Source: UBA868 sp016776875 (GTDB lineage: Bacteria; Pseudomonadota; Gammaproteobacteria; Arenicellales; UBA868). Taken from it: a stretch of 64,000 nt of DNA. This document shows positions 42,998-53,470 of the stretch, piece after piece; position 1 is the stretch's first letter; every line of letters starts with the position of its first letter. The notes beneath the pieces were generated by a model that saw only the letters and a program-made list of their open reading frames with translations, was not told the DNA's origin and searched no databases. The stretch is from contig CP179198.1 in the NCBI GenBank assembly GCA_051201585.1, forward strand, positions 2,294,001 to 2,358,000, written 5' to 3'. Made by a program: the position numbers and the translations under genes.

Positions 42998-45900
42998 ATG
43001 CGCAAAATTACCAAGTTCGATACTAATCAATTATTGGACATCCTCAACTTACGAGCGCAAAAAGAACTATCAAAAACCGACGCTCAACTTGCCAGCGCAT
43101 TCTTTTTTCAATACTTTAAACGGGTGCCTCAAGAGGATTTACGTGGCGAAAATTCTGACGATCTTTACAAACTAGCCACCGCTCATCTTAATTCTGCAAG
43201 ACAAAAAAAACGTGGTCAGGTTCAGGTTCGAGCGTATAACCCGGTAAATCCATCAGACACAAGTGGGTCAGCTTTTACAATCGTTGAGGTCACCTCGGAC
43301 GACATGGCCTTCCTGGTTGACTCTGTGCAAATGGCACTGAACCGTCTGGGCTATACCATCCATCTCACCATTCACCCAGTGATTGGAATCACGCGCGATA
43401 AAAATCAAACCATCACGTCGATTAGTGGGCACGATAAAGGTGAGCAACCCGAATCATTTTTGAATTTCAGAATTGATCAAGAAGTTCGTGATGATCATCT
43501 TCAGACTATTGAAAGTCAGGTAAAAGAAGCTTTTGCAGTCAGTGGTGGCGGCGAACCGTGATCGCCAACTTATGCATAACCTTGCGTTGAACATTGCCTC
43601 AACACTGGATCAGACTGGCAGCGAAGTCGATCAAGTGATGCTGGAAGAGACTGCCGCTTTGTGTCGATGGATCGCAAACGGCAATTTCACTTTTCTTGGC
43701 GCTATTCAATATCAGGAATCTGACGACTCGGCCTCTGAAATGATCACCGAACGAGATTCAACACTTGGGATCCTGAGACTTGGCACTTCCGCTGATCCGG
43801 ATTCTCGGCTCACCATGCTGCCTGAAGATATTTCGAAAAAATTTGACGCTAAAGAGCCTCTTCTCATCACCAAGTCGAGTGTGAGGTCAGCCGTTCATCG
43901 GCCTGCCTACATGGACGTTATCTTGATTCAACATCCTGACATCAAGCGAGCTCAGTTTCGGCAAACTTTATTTTTGGGTTTATTCTCAGCTTCTGCATAT
44001 AACCGCAGTGTGGCCGATATCCCGATACTCCGTCTCAAGCTTAACCAATCTACTTAAAAGAAGTGGCCTGCCTGAAAACGGCCATGGGATCAAAGTCCTG
44101 CATAACATTGTTGAGCGGTATCCTCGGGACGATCTCTTTCAAGTTACCGGAGATGAGCTTTTCGTTAGCACAATGGGGATTCTCGACCTTCAGGATCGTC
44201 AACAAGTTCGCTTGTTTGTACGTGAAGACAGATTTGCGCGCTTTCGTTCCTGTTTGGTCTATGTTCCAAGAGAGCGTTTTAATAGTGATCTTCGAGAACG
44301 AATCGGACGCGAGCTTCTAACGGCTTTCGGAGGTGCGGCTTATGAGTTCGACGTTCAGTTCTCAGAGTCAATATCTGCCCGAATTCACTACCTAATTAGA
44401 GCTGATAGCAAGCAGACCGCTCCGCCTGACTTGCTTGCGCTCGAAGCTTAGAATTTCGGAGTTTGCCCGCTCCTGGCCAGAAGACCTTCGACGGGCGTTA
44501 CAAGCGCAATATGGCGATCAAGACGGTCTGGAATACGCAGATACCTGGAGCGCCAGCTTTCCGACTGCCTACCGAGAAATTTATTCGCCCGAGCAAGCTG
44601 TGGAAGATATTGATCATCTATCGCGTGCTCAAAAAACAGGGAAGCTCGGCATTCGATTTCGCTCTACGCAGCTACAGGATCACTTGGAGACACAGTTAAC
44701 ACTGTATTCCCCAAACAGTTCTGTATTCCTATCAGATGTGTTGCCCATGATCGAGAACATGGGGCTGCGCGCATTATCGGGGCGTCCTTACCGCGTTGTT
44801 AATCGTTCCGGTTACGTTATTTTCATCCATTCGTTTGAGCTGCAAAATAGCTCTGGACAAGTGCTTGGCAACGAAAATGATGCGAAAGACATTGAGGAAT
44901 TGCTAGGCCGAGTCTGGACTCAAAAATCGGATAACGACGGATTTAATCAGCTGGCGTTAAGCGCAAAACTGAATTGGAATCAGATCACCCTACTTCGCGC
45001 AGTCTATCGATACTTAAAGCAAATTCGTTTTCGATATAGTCAGGAATATGTTATTCAAACCCTTGCGGGCAACCCAAATATGGCTTGCCGTATCGTGCGT
45101 CTTTTCGAATGCAAATTTGATCCGGACCTAAAACAAGATCGTGATTTATTGGTGAATAATATTCGCTCAGAACTCAAAGACGGTTTAGAGCGCGTCACTA
45201 ATATTGATGAAGATCGAATTCTTTCAGCATATATCAACCTCATTGAATCCTTACTTAGGACAAATTATTTCCAGCAGCATGATCCGAAACACCCCGAGCG
45301 ATTATCATTAAAAATCGACTGTTCGGCGGTGACCCGGATGCCTCAACCCCGTCCCATGGTAGAGATATTTGTTTTCTCAACACAGGTCGAAGGCGTCCAT
45401 CTTCGAGGCGGACGTGTTGCTCGGGGTGGTCTCAGGTGGTCTGATCGTCCCGAAGATTTTCGGACTGAGGTGCTTGGCCTGGTTAAGGCCCAAATTGTTA
45501 AAAATGCGGTAATCGTTCCAGTGGGATCAAAAGGAGGGTTTATCGTCAGAAGACTTTTGGACTGTTTGGCAGAGGATCAGTTGAATGAAGTTAAGACTTG
45601 CTATCAGACCTTCATTCGTGGCCTTCTTGATCTGACCGATAATTACCAGGGCGATGACGTCATTCCACCCGTCAGGACGCTCCGATACGATGATGATGAC
45701 CCGTATTTAGTGGTTGCAGCAGACAAAGGCACCGCGACATTCTCTGACATCGCGAACGCCGTGGCCGAAGAGTACCAGTACTGGCTAGGCGATGCATTTG
45801 CGTCTGGTGGAAAGACAGGGTACGACCATAAGGCGATGGGCATCACGGCAAAAGGTGCCTGGGAATCTGTAAAAAGATTAGGTCGGGATCTAGATTTGGA

Positions 45901-47815
45901 TACCCAGTCACAACCGTTCTCTGTCGTGGGAATTGGGGACATGTCTGGCGATGTTTTTGGAAACGGCATGCTGTTGTCGCGACAAATCCGCCTGCTCGCT
46001 GCATTTAACCACAAGCATATCTTCATCGATCCCAGTCCTGATCCCGAAAACTCTTTTAAGGAGCGTCAACGGCTTTTTGATCTCGGGCAATCAAACTGGG
46101 ATGACTACGATCCCTCTGTGATCTCCGCGGGTGGTGGCGTTTGGTCAAGAACCGTCAAAAAAATTCGCTTATCAGAAACGGCGCAGAAGGCACTTTCAAT
46201 CTCTAAAAATGAACTCAGTCCTGAAGAGTTGATCCATGAAATCTTAAAAAGTCCGGTAGACCTTCTTTTCAATGGTGGAATTGGCACTTATATCAAGGCG
46301 TCATACGAAAGCCACGAATCGGTAAGCGATCGCGCTAACGATATTCTCCGGGTTGATGCCAGTCAATTGCGCTGCCGGATGATTGGTGAGGGTGGCAATT
46401 TAGGCGTCACACAATTTGGTCGAATCGAGTTTAGTCAGCGGGGCGGTTTGTGTTTTACCGACGCAATCGATAATTCTGCCGGCGTGGATACCTCTGATCA
46501 TGAGGTGAACATCAAAATTCTGCTTAATGACGTGGTCAAAACTGGTGAGATCTCCCAACGCGAACGAAATAATCTTCTAAGTGAAATGTCCGATGCCGTA
46601 ACCGCACTTGTTCTGCGAGACAACTACGGTCAAACACAGGCGTTGTCTTTAGAGTCAGATAAAGCTGCCCAACTCATCCATCAGCACGCCCGAGCAATTC
46701 GCCAGCTTGAGGAAAATTATGGGTTAAATCGAGCCTTGGAAAATTTGCCAGACGACCAACAAATTAGCGAACGCATTGCTCGTCACCAAGGACTCACTCG
46801 ACCTGAAATTGCGGTCTTATTGAGTCATAGCAAAATCTCAATTTACCAGATGCTTCTTAACTCAAACGTGCCTGAGGATATCTTTTTATCTGAAGATTTA
46901 AAACGATACTTTCCCCAAGTCCTGTCTCCAAGATTTGACGCCTTCATGAGCGATCATCCGCTACGGCGCGAAATTATCGCAACCCATCTCACCAATAATA
47001 TGATTAATCGTGTTGGGCCCGGGTTTATTTTGCGAATGAATGAGCTAACAGGCGCCCATCCCGCAGACACCGTAAGAGCGTATACCGCCTGTCGAGAGAT
47101 TTTCAGGCTTCGAGACTGTTGGCATGACATTGAGGGGCTAGACAACAAGATTCGATCGCAGGCGCAAAAAGAGCTGATGCATGAAACGCGCCAACTACTC
47201 GAACACGCCACTATCTGGCTTTTAAATTACCGGCCCCGTCCGCTTGACATTTCAGCTACCGTCGAGGAATTTCGCGATTCGATCGCTCAAATTAAAAATG
47301 GATTTCCTCGAGTCCTCGCAGCCTCAAATCGCCTGATACAAAAACGTCGAGTGAAACGATACCTGAACGCCGGTACACCCCCATCAATTGCAAATACGAT
47401 TGCTGAATTTGCAGCACTATCCCGGGGACTGGATATCGCAGAACTCGCACACTCAGAGGCTGGTCGCTTATCCGATATTTCTACAATTTACTTCGATGTC
47501 GGAGAGCGAATACAGCTCTCATGGCTCTCGAAAAAAGTGAGAGACTTACCGATCGCCAATCACTGGCATGGTCTGGGTCGAGCCGCGCTTTTGAATGATT
47601 TAGCCCTCACGCAAAAACAAATCACCGCTAGAATACTCAAGTCTGGGTCAGGTAAGGGTAAATCAGCTGTTCGAAACTGGATTGCAGCGCATCAAGCAGA
47701 AAACGAGCGGCTCGCACAAATGATTCAAGATCTACAGAAATCCTCTGAATTTGACTTCTCGATGCTAAGTGTTGCTGTGAGTGCGGCAAATCAACTGGGC
47801 ACACCAAACGCTTAG
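42998..47815 (+). CDS. gdhB: Large NAD-specific glutamate dehydrogenase, three apparent frameshifts
   Basis: This is the 180-kDa class of NAD-dependent glutamate dehydrogenase, which deaminates glutamate to 2-oxoglutarate. The open frames together give about 1604 residues, the normal length. The regulatory N-terminal part is split by three +1 shifts. The catalytic part is uninterrupted, including VEGVHLRGGRVARGGLRWSD, VPVGSKGGF and GDMSGDVFGNGML. The shifts fall at AGCT 43528-43531, 44038-44041 and 44445-44448. Removing one base at each restores KELLQSVVAANRDRQLMHN, ILRLKLTNLLKRSGLPENG and LALELRISEFARSWPEDLR. Three shifts in an otherwise perfectly conserved enzyme argue for consensus error rather than decay. 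Confidence 0.88.
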
Positions 47816-47922
47816 ACAGGTACTTCTCAACTCAACTCAATTCAACACTTCACTCGAGCGTGCACGAAACGCGACAGAGTAAAACGTTGACGGTATTTCT
47901 TATTTCTGGAACATAACTACCC

Positions 47923-49635
47923 ATGCGAACATCACAATTTTTCTTGGCAACCCTAAAAGAAATCCCCACTGATGCTGAGATCATCAGTCATCAACTGATG
48001 CTCCGCGCGGGATTAATCCGACAGGTCGCGTCTGGTGTTTATAACTGGCTTCCGCTCGGTCACCGCGTTTTAAGCAAGGTCCAGCAAATTGTACGGGAGG
48101 AAATGAATCGCGCCGGCGGACAAGAAATGCTCTTGCCTGCAGTACAACCCGCTGAACTTTGGCAACAATCGGGCCGATGGGATGACTATGGACCCGAATT
48201 GCTAAGGTTTTCTGATCGTCATCAGCGAGATTTCTGTTTTGGCCCCACCCATGAAGAGGTCATCACAACATTGGCACGAACTGAAGTCCGCAGTTATCGA
48301 CAACTACCCATGAATCTTTATCAAATCCAGACTAAATTCCGCGATGAAATTCGACCGCGATTCGGCGTGATGCGCTCTCGAGAATTTATTATGAAAGATG
48401 CTTATTCTTTTGATTCTGACAGCGAAGGAATGGGTCAAAGTTATCAATTGATGTACGACGCGTATCACAAAATCTTTCAAAGACTTGGCCTTGCTGCGCA
48501 AGCCGTTGAAGCAGACGGCGGATCCATCGGTGGAAACTTCTCACATGAGTTTCATGTCCTTGCTGATTCAGGGGAAGATGCGATTGCGTCTTGTGCGTCA
48601 TGTGGTTATGCCGCAAACGTGGAGAAAGTCAGCCTGTCACCTCTACCCAGCAACCCAAGTGATCCGGCGGAGTCATGCGAAGAAATTGAAACACCTGACC
48701 AACATACCATCTCAGCCCTTTGTACGTCTCTAGGTATTAGTCCAGAAAAAACGATCAAGACACTGTTAGTCGACGGCGCAGATGGTGGATTAGTCGCGCT
48801 TATCTTGCGGGGTGACCATGAACTGAATACGGTAAAAGCGGAGTCTCTGAAAGCAGTTGCTACACCACTGCGTCTCGCCGGGCGTGATGCGATCGTGTCT
48901 GCCATTGGATCAACTCCCGGGTCAATAGGCCCTGTGGGATTAGATATCCCCATATTCGCTGATCATAGCGCGGCCGCTCTTTCCGATTTCGTCTGTGGCG
49001 CAAATAAAGAAGGCTATCATTTACGCGGCGTAAATTGGGAGCGGGACCTTCCGGCTCCTGAATCTTACGACTTACGACAGGCGGTTGAGGGTGACTCGTG
49101 CCCCAATGATCCCGAACAAAAGATTAGTATCAAGCGCGGAATTGAAGTCGGTCACGTCTTTCAGTTGGGCACAAAGTACAGTGAAGCACTCAACGCAAAC
49201 TTTCTTGATTCCGAGGGTCAAAGCCAGTCGTTTTTTATGGGCTGTTACGGAATTGGCATTACCCGGATTGTCGCTGCTGCCATTGAACAAAATCATGATG
49301 AAAATGGCATCATCTGGCCGAGCCCCATTGCCCCTTTCGATGTTTGTATTGTGCCCATCGGATTAAAGAAATCCGAAAAGGTCTCTGTAGCCGTGGATCT
49401 TTTGTACACCGAGCTACAACAAGCTGGCATTGAGGTCCTTCTTGATGACCGGAACGAGAGGCCAGGTGTGATGTTTTCGGAAATGGATTTAATCGGAATT
49501 CCTCACCGAGTCGTCGTGGGCGAACGTGGCCTTGAAAAAGGTGTTGTTGAGTATCGAAAACGCACCGACAATGAATCTGTTGATTACCCGATCGAAACAG
49601 TTATCGATATATTAAAAACACTCAATTCACTGTAA
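47923..49635 (+). CDS. proS: Prolyl-tRNA synthetase
   Basis: This 570-residue class II synthetase is the bacterial-type ProRS. It has the start MRTSQFFLATLKEIPTDAEI, motif 2 (FRDEIRPRFGVMRSREFIMK), an inserted YbaK-like editing domain at about 225-385, motif 3 (CYGIGITRIVAAAIEQ) and a C-terminal anticodon-binding domain. It follows the glutamate dehydrogenase gene by 107 nt and converges with the HlyD-like gene. Nothing unusual was noticed. Confidence 0.96.
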   Translation: MRTSQFFLATLKEIPTDAEIISHQLMLRAGLIRQVASGVYNWLPLGHRVLSKVQQIVREEMNRAGGQEMLLPAVQPAELWQQSGRWDDYGPELLRFSDRHQRDFCFGPTHEEVITTLARTEVRSYRQLPMNLYQIQTKFRDEIRPRFGVMRSREFIMKDAYSFDSDSEGMGQSYQLMYDAYHKIFQRLGLAAQAVEADGGSIGGNFSHEFHVLADSGEDAIASCASCGYAANVEKVSLSPLPSNPSDPAESCEEIETPDQHTISALCTSLGISPEKTIKTLLVDGADGGLVALILRGDHELNTVKAESLKAVATPLRLAGRDAIVSAIGSTPGSIGPVGLDIPIFADHSAAALSDFVCGANKEGYHLRGVNWERDLPAPESYDLRQAVEGDSCPNDPEQKISIKRGIEVGHVFQLGTKYSEALNANFLDSEGQSQSFFMGCYGIGITRIVAAAIEQNHDENGIIWPSPIAPFDVCIVPIGLKKSEKVSVAVDLLYTELQQAGIEVLLDDRNERPGVMFSEMDLIGIPHRVVVGERGLEKGVVEYRKRTDNESVDYPIETVIDILKTLNSL

Positions 49636-49656
49636 CGAGAGACCTCGCACGGCGCA

Positions 49657-50423
49657 TCAGAAAACCGAAATACTGCACGACGTTCCGGGACGAATCAGTT
49701 CATCACTTGTAAATTCAAACACAACGCTATATCGGGGGTTACCGCTAGAGCCGGAAACAGGCTCTATCCCTAGACGGGCGCCCACGGCGACATAGACATT
49801 ATCGCCGACGATAATCTTAAGCTCTTTTGCACTCTCAATTGCAGATAGCGTTGGCACATCAACAACCGTACGAGCAAGATAACGGCCCCGCTCGGCCAAC
49901 GTAATCACAGGCGGATCCTCTGATTCATGATAAACGTACTGACCAACTGTAAAGTCTGAATCCACAACCCACGCGTCGAACGGTGCTCTCAACGCCGCTA
50001 ACTCAAGCATATAATTCGTCTGCTTCCGCTCAAGCTCTGCGTTACCGAGGGCAAGCTTCTTCTCGATAATTCGAGGGCAGTCTGGTCCAATGAAACCGCT
50101 GATAAAGACCCTTCATCAAACAGCGTCTGCTCACGCTCCATCACCGCTCTGTATTCATCGACTTCTATTTCTCGAATCTGGACTGCATTGACAGACCGAC
50201 TATGTGCAATGTCCAAAAGGGACGAATCAAGTGTCACAAGCGGCTCATTCATCGAAACCCGACTACCCACTTTCAGGTTGACCGATTTTACGTGGCCCGA
50301 AATTCCGAATCCCATCGCCACTCTTCGGTTCCAATCTACTTCAGCCTCAACGTTCTCGGCGAAAAGCGGAGCTGAGAGTCCAAATAACGCGGCCATCAGC
50401 AATATCCGCTGAATAAAGTTCAT
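49657..50423 (-). CDS. HlyD/RND-type periplasmic adaptor, one apparent +2 frameshift
   Basis: This membrane-fusion/adaptor protein has about 254 residues when corrected. It starts with a signal peptide (MNFIQRILLMAALFGLSAPLFA), then a lipoyl half (GFGISGHVKSVNLKVGSRVS), an alpha-hairpin, the second lipoyl half LAALRAPFDAWVVDSDFTVG and a beta-barrel domain. The frame shifts by +2 at the AGCT at 50054-50057. Taking AGCT for the observed AAGCTT (both outer bases duplicated) gives LELSRRAALGNAELERKQT, a natural hairpin. It lies 4 nt after a TolC-family gene, with no pump gene nearby. Confidence 0.8.
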
Positions 50424-50427
50424 ATCA

Positions 50428-51759
50428 TTACTCCTTAATTAACAGTGATGGACGAGCTAACAACGCATCAAAGCGTGCCCAGCGCATCGCCTGTTGAAAT
50501 TCAACACGGATCATATCCAAGATTGCTTCTGCTACCGCAGTCTGGGCGTCACCAAAATCAGCTCTCATCTCCATTTCATACATCGCACGGCTCCGGTCCT
50601 GATAGTAGGCCCGGTAATTTTCAACTGCTTCAGCTGCATTAATTTCAGCCTGTCCTACCTGTAATTCGGCTAACAGGTTCAATAAAATCTCGCGCAGCTC
50701 GAATTCCGCCCCAACAAGTTCAGCTTCTTTCTCGAATAACTCAAGTTGCGCCAGTGCAACCGCTGTCTCTTGTCGCGCAGTACCATTGAAAATGGGCGCA
50801 ATGAGTTTAAGATTTGCCCGATACCGGTCACGGCTTGAAAATGACGTGTCATAGTAATCTCTCGCTTCGAGCTGAATACTCAGCACAGGCGAATTAATTT
50901 TTTTGGCGACATCGACTTTTGCTCGAGCAGCCGCGACATTATCTCGACGAGCCTGCACGACTGGAGAGCTGGCAATCGCCTGATCCACAATCTCGGTATA
51001 GATTGGAATCTCTCGCTCCAAATAAGCAGTTAAATCCGGCATCTGCAGCTCACTTGATAACTCTCCCGGACGCCCAAGGGTGAGTGCAAGCTCATGACGA
51101 GTCAAACGTCTTTCGAGATCAGCACGATGACGATGAACATACGCTTTGCGGTAAAGGGCCTCTTTCTCAGCCACCTCTAATTCTGAATACTGTTCAAATC
51201 GTTCATGCCGCTCCTGCATTCGCGAAAATCTGAAATAGTCGAGCGCCAATTGCTCATTACGCGCTCGATAAGTGTAATCTGCGAGAATCACGGCAAAATA
51301 ACGATTCATGACATCAAGGAGACGTTGATCCTGACGAGCAATTAACTCCGCCTGGCGGGCGTTGATTTCTGCACGCACCGCTTCTTTTCGGGCGGTTGTT
51401 CGGCCAAAATCAGTTAGTCTTTTGTCAAGCACAAGGCCATACCGGCTATCGTTCTGAAAGTCCGTATCACTGTTCGACGCGCGACTTGAAACTCTCGGCT
51501 GAAGTTCAACGAACGCATCAAAACCATAACTGGCATCCACCTGAATTTCGCGAATTTGGGCAGCTTGCAATCGAGTACGCGCGGGCACAAGATCGGGGTG
51601 GGACGCCAAACTTATAGTTAACGCCGATTGAAGCGTGAGGGGTTGGGGTAATGGTGCACGTTCTACCTGACCCTGAGCCGAAAAAAAAGTAACCCATAGT
51701 CCCGCAGCAAGCGCGATTGATAACCAGCGGCGGATCGACTGGCGTTGCATCATTATCAA
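50428..51759 (-). CDS. TolC-family outer-membrane efflux protein
   Basis: This 443-residue protein has a signal peptide (cleavage near SAQG, about residue 30) and two OEP repeats of long helices with short outer-membrane strands. Typical pieces are LQSALTISLASHPDLVPART, ATRKEAVRAEINARQAELIA-type coiled coil and IAPIFNGTARQETAVALAQ. It is first in a two-gene unit with the HlyD-like adaptor. Its inner-membrane partner is not in the window. Confidence 0.87.
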   Translation of the reverse strand: MIMMQRQSIRRWLSIALAAGLWVTFFSAQGQVERAPLPQPLTLQSALTISLASHPDLVPARTRLQAAQIREIQVDASYGFDAFVELQPRVSSRASNSDTDFQNDSRYGLVLDKRLTDFGRTTARKEAVRAEINARQAELIARQDQRLLDVMNRYFAVILADYTYRARNEQLALDYFRFSRMQERHERFEQYSELEVAEKEALYRKAYVHRHRADLERRLTRHELALTLGRPGELSSELQMPDLTAYLEREIPIYTEIVDQAIASSPVVQARRDNVAAARAKVDVAKKINSPVLSIQLEARDYYDTSFSSRDRYRANLKLIAPIFNGTARQETAVALAQLELFEKEAELVGAEFELREILLNLLAELQVGQAEINAAEAVENYRAYYQDRSRAMYEMEMRADFGDAQTAVAEAILDMIRVEFQQAMRWARFDALLARPSLLIKE

Positions 51760-51802
51760 AAACCCTGCATCAGGAATGTTAAGTCAATCAAATGAACGAT
51801 GC

Positions 51803-52354
51803 TCAGGACGACTCTTTACGCCGATTTCGTTTATAACTGGAAAAGCGCTCATTCTGAAAATGGGCTTCGACAACATATTCGCCCAGCCATAAAAACTCCT
51901 GGGGGTCGCGGGTCGTTCCCGTAAAGCGGGTCAATAATTGACCCTCGGTGTCAAAAAACAAGAATGCCGGAGTCGCTCTTATTCTATTGTGCTGGAGTGC
52001 GAATTCTGTCTCGGAGACCTCAACACCATCGAAATCCGTTACTAAGGTATCGCCGTCTGTGTTTAAAGCGATCACCCGAAAGTGGCGACGAAAGTAGTCC
52101 TGAACCTCTGGTTGATTGAGAACGGTTTCTTTCATCCTCTCGCACCAAGGACAATCATTGGTCTCAAACATCACCAGTACACCGACTTTGCCCTCCTCCG
52201 CGGAAAGCATGGCCTCTTCAGAAAGATCATTAAAACTGTCCTGAAAAAAATAGACCGCCGGGTCCCTGACTTCTGCTGCCGTGAAAGAACTGAAACCAAG
52301 TATCAGGAGCGAGATCGCGGTCCGCAGATTGAGAAAGGTGATTATTGGTCGCAT
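51803..52354 (-). CDS. Periplasmic thioredoxin-fold protein with CPWC motif
   Basis: This 183-residue protein has a signal peptide (MRPIITFLNLRTAISLLILG, then FSSFTAAE) and a thioredoxin domain with the redox pair in NDCPWCERMKE, followed by a cis-proline region (IRATPAFLFFD). It resembles the SoxW/thioredoxin-related group that reduces periplasmic disulfides. The gene stands alone on the minus strand, 43 nt before the TolC gene, and might be co-transcribed with it. Confidence 0.82.
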   Translation of the reverse strand: MRPIITFLNLRTAISLLILGFSSFTAAEVRDPAVYFFQDSFNDLSEEAMLSAEEGKVGVLVMFETNDCPWCERMKETVLNQPEVQDYFRRHFRVIALNTDGDTLVTDFDGVEVSETEFALQHNRIRATPAFLFFDTEGQLLTRFTGTTRDPQEFLWLGEYVVEAHFQNERFSSYKRNRRKESS

Positions 52355-52467
52355 CCTGTGTCTAAATCGGTATGTTTCAGCCCTTATTAGTTTTTAATAA
52401 TATACCTGAAAGATCATCGAATCCAGAGAATGCACGAGCACCGTTCCACACTTCTATTTTTAACGCG

Positions 52468-53349
52468 CTAGAGGCGGGGAGACTTTCCACCCACCACCGG
52501 GCGCACCCTCGGCGGCGGAATAGGGTTTTTTTTGGAGTTTCCAAGTTCAGCGCTTACGCACGCGCCCAAAAGCGTGACTAACCAGGAGAGATAAATCCAT
52601 ACCAAGAAAACTGGAATCGTCCAAAGGGCGCCGTAGATCACCTGATAGGTATCGAAATTACCAATAAAAACAACAAATCCATACTTCGCTAACTCAAATA
52701 ACACAACGGCAATCAAAGCGCCTACCAGAGCAAATCGAAACCGGACCTCCCGACTCGGGATAATCAGATACATCATCAAGAAACCTAACCCCTCGAGAAA
52801 GACAGGTAGCGCTCTAAGAACCCATAAAGAGGCGTAGCCTGGTTTTTCGATCAAATCATCGATAATCCAGGTACCGACATAAGAAGTTAATGCAAGACTA
52901 ATCACAAGCAAGACAGGCCCGAGCGTCAACATCGCCCAATATAAAAGAAGTCTCTGGATGAACTTTCGCCCTTTTTGCACACCCCAGATATCATTAAAGG
53001 CATCTTCGATTGTTGAAAACAACAACAGCGCGGTGATAACCAGAACAGAAAGCCCTAAACCCGTCAACGTGCCCGCCTGACCAGAAAACTCTTGTAGATA
53101 AGAACTCACCACGTCACTGGTCGCCGGAATTAAATTCGTATAAAGCAAGGACTCAACTTGACCGCGCCATGCGTCGAACGCAGGAAAAACAGCAAGAATG
53201 GCGAAACCAACGGTCATCAATGGGACCAATGACAATAACGTCGTAAACGCAAGCGCCGATGCAACACTTGGCAATCGCGCCTCGCGTACCCGGATCAGCA
53301 CGCGGTAAGATACTTCCCTCGCTGTCGCAACCGACTCACTCACCCCCAT
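52468..53349 (-). CDS. YihY/BrkB-family inner-membrane protein
   Basis: This 293-residue protein has six predicted membrane segments and the family signatures PSVASALAFTTLLSLVPLM and GALWTIPVFLVWIYLSWLVTL. The family was once called ribonuclease BN, a label since withdrawn. Function is unknown; envelope or transport roles have been suggested. It is followed by nothing on the same strand for about 110 bases. Confidence 0.85.
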   Translation of the reverse strand: MGVSESVATAREVSYRVLIRVREARLPSVASALAFTTLLSLVPLMTVGFAILAVFPAFDAWRGQVESLLYTNLIPATSDVVSSYLQEFSGQAGTLTGLGLSVLVITALLLFSTIEDAFNDIWGVQKGRKFIQRLLLYWAMLTLGPVLLVISLALTSYVGTWIIDDLIEKPGYASLWVLRALPVFLEGLGFLMMYLIIPSREVRFRFALVGALIAVVLFELAKYGFVVFIGNFDTYQVIYGALWTIPVFLVWIYLSWLVTLLGACVSAELGNSKKNPIPPPRVRPVVGGKSPRL

Positions 53350-53423
53350 ACCCTCTTGGAAAGCAAAAAATCCATGCTACAGGTTCTCAACACGTTAAGG
53401 GCTTGAAATGAAAAATCAGCTTA

Positions 53424-53453
53424 AAAAAAAGGCCCCTAAACTGGGGCCTTTTT
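53424..53453 (-). terminator. Intrinsic terminator after LysM lipoprotein gene
   Basis: AAGGCCCC and GGGGCCTT pair across a six-base loop (TAAACT on the plus strand), with A and T runs on both sides. It lies 18 bases beyond the stop codon of the minus-strand LysM gene, and its symmetry allows termination in both directions. Confidence 0.8.
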
Positions 53454-53470
53454 CGGTTTTTCGCTATATC

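Noticed and set aside
42998..44451. Programmed ribosomal frameshifting in NAD-GDH and the other split genes
   Set aside because: The shifts occur in all three codon phases, with no common slippery codon, stop codon or downstream structure; one is +2. A DNA- or consensus-level cause at AGCT fits better.
53424..53453. Small RNA at the strong hairpin near 53440
   Set aside because: Its position directly after a stop codon and its flanking A/T runs are fully explained by an intrinsic terminator.
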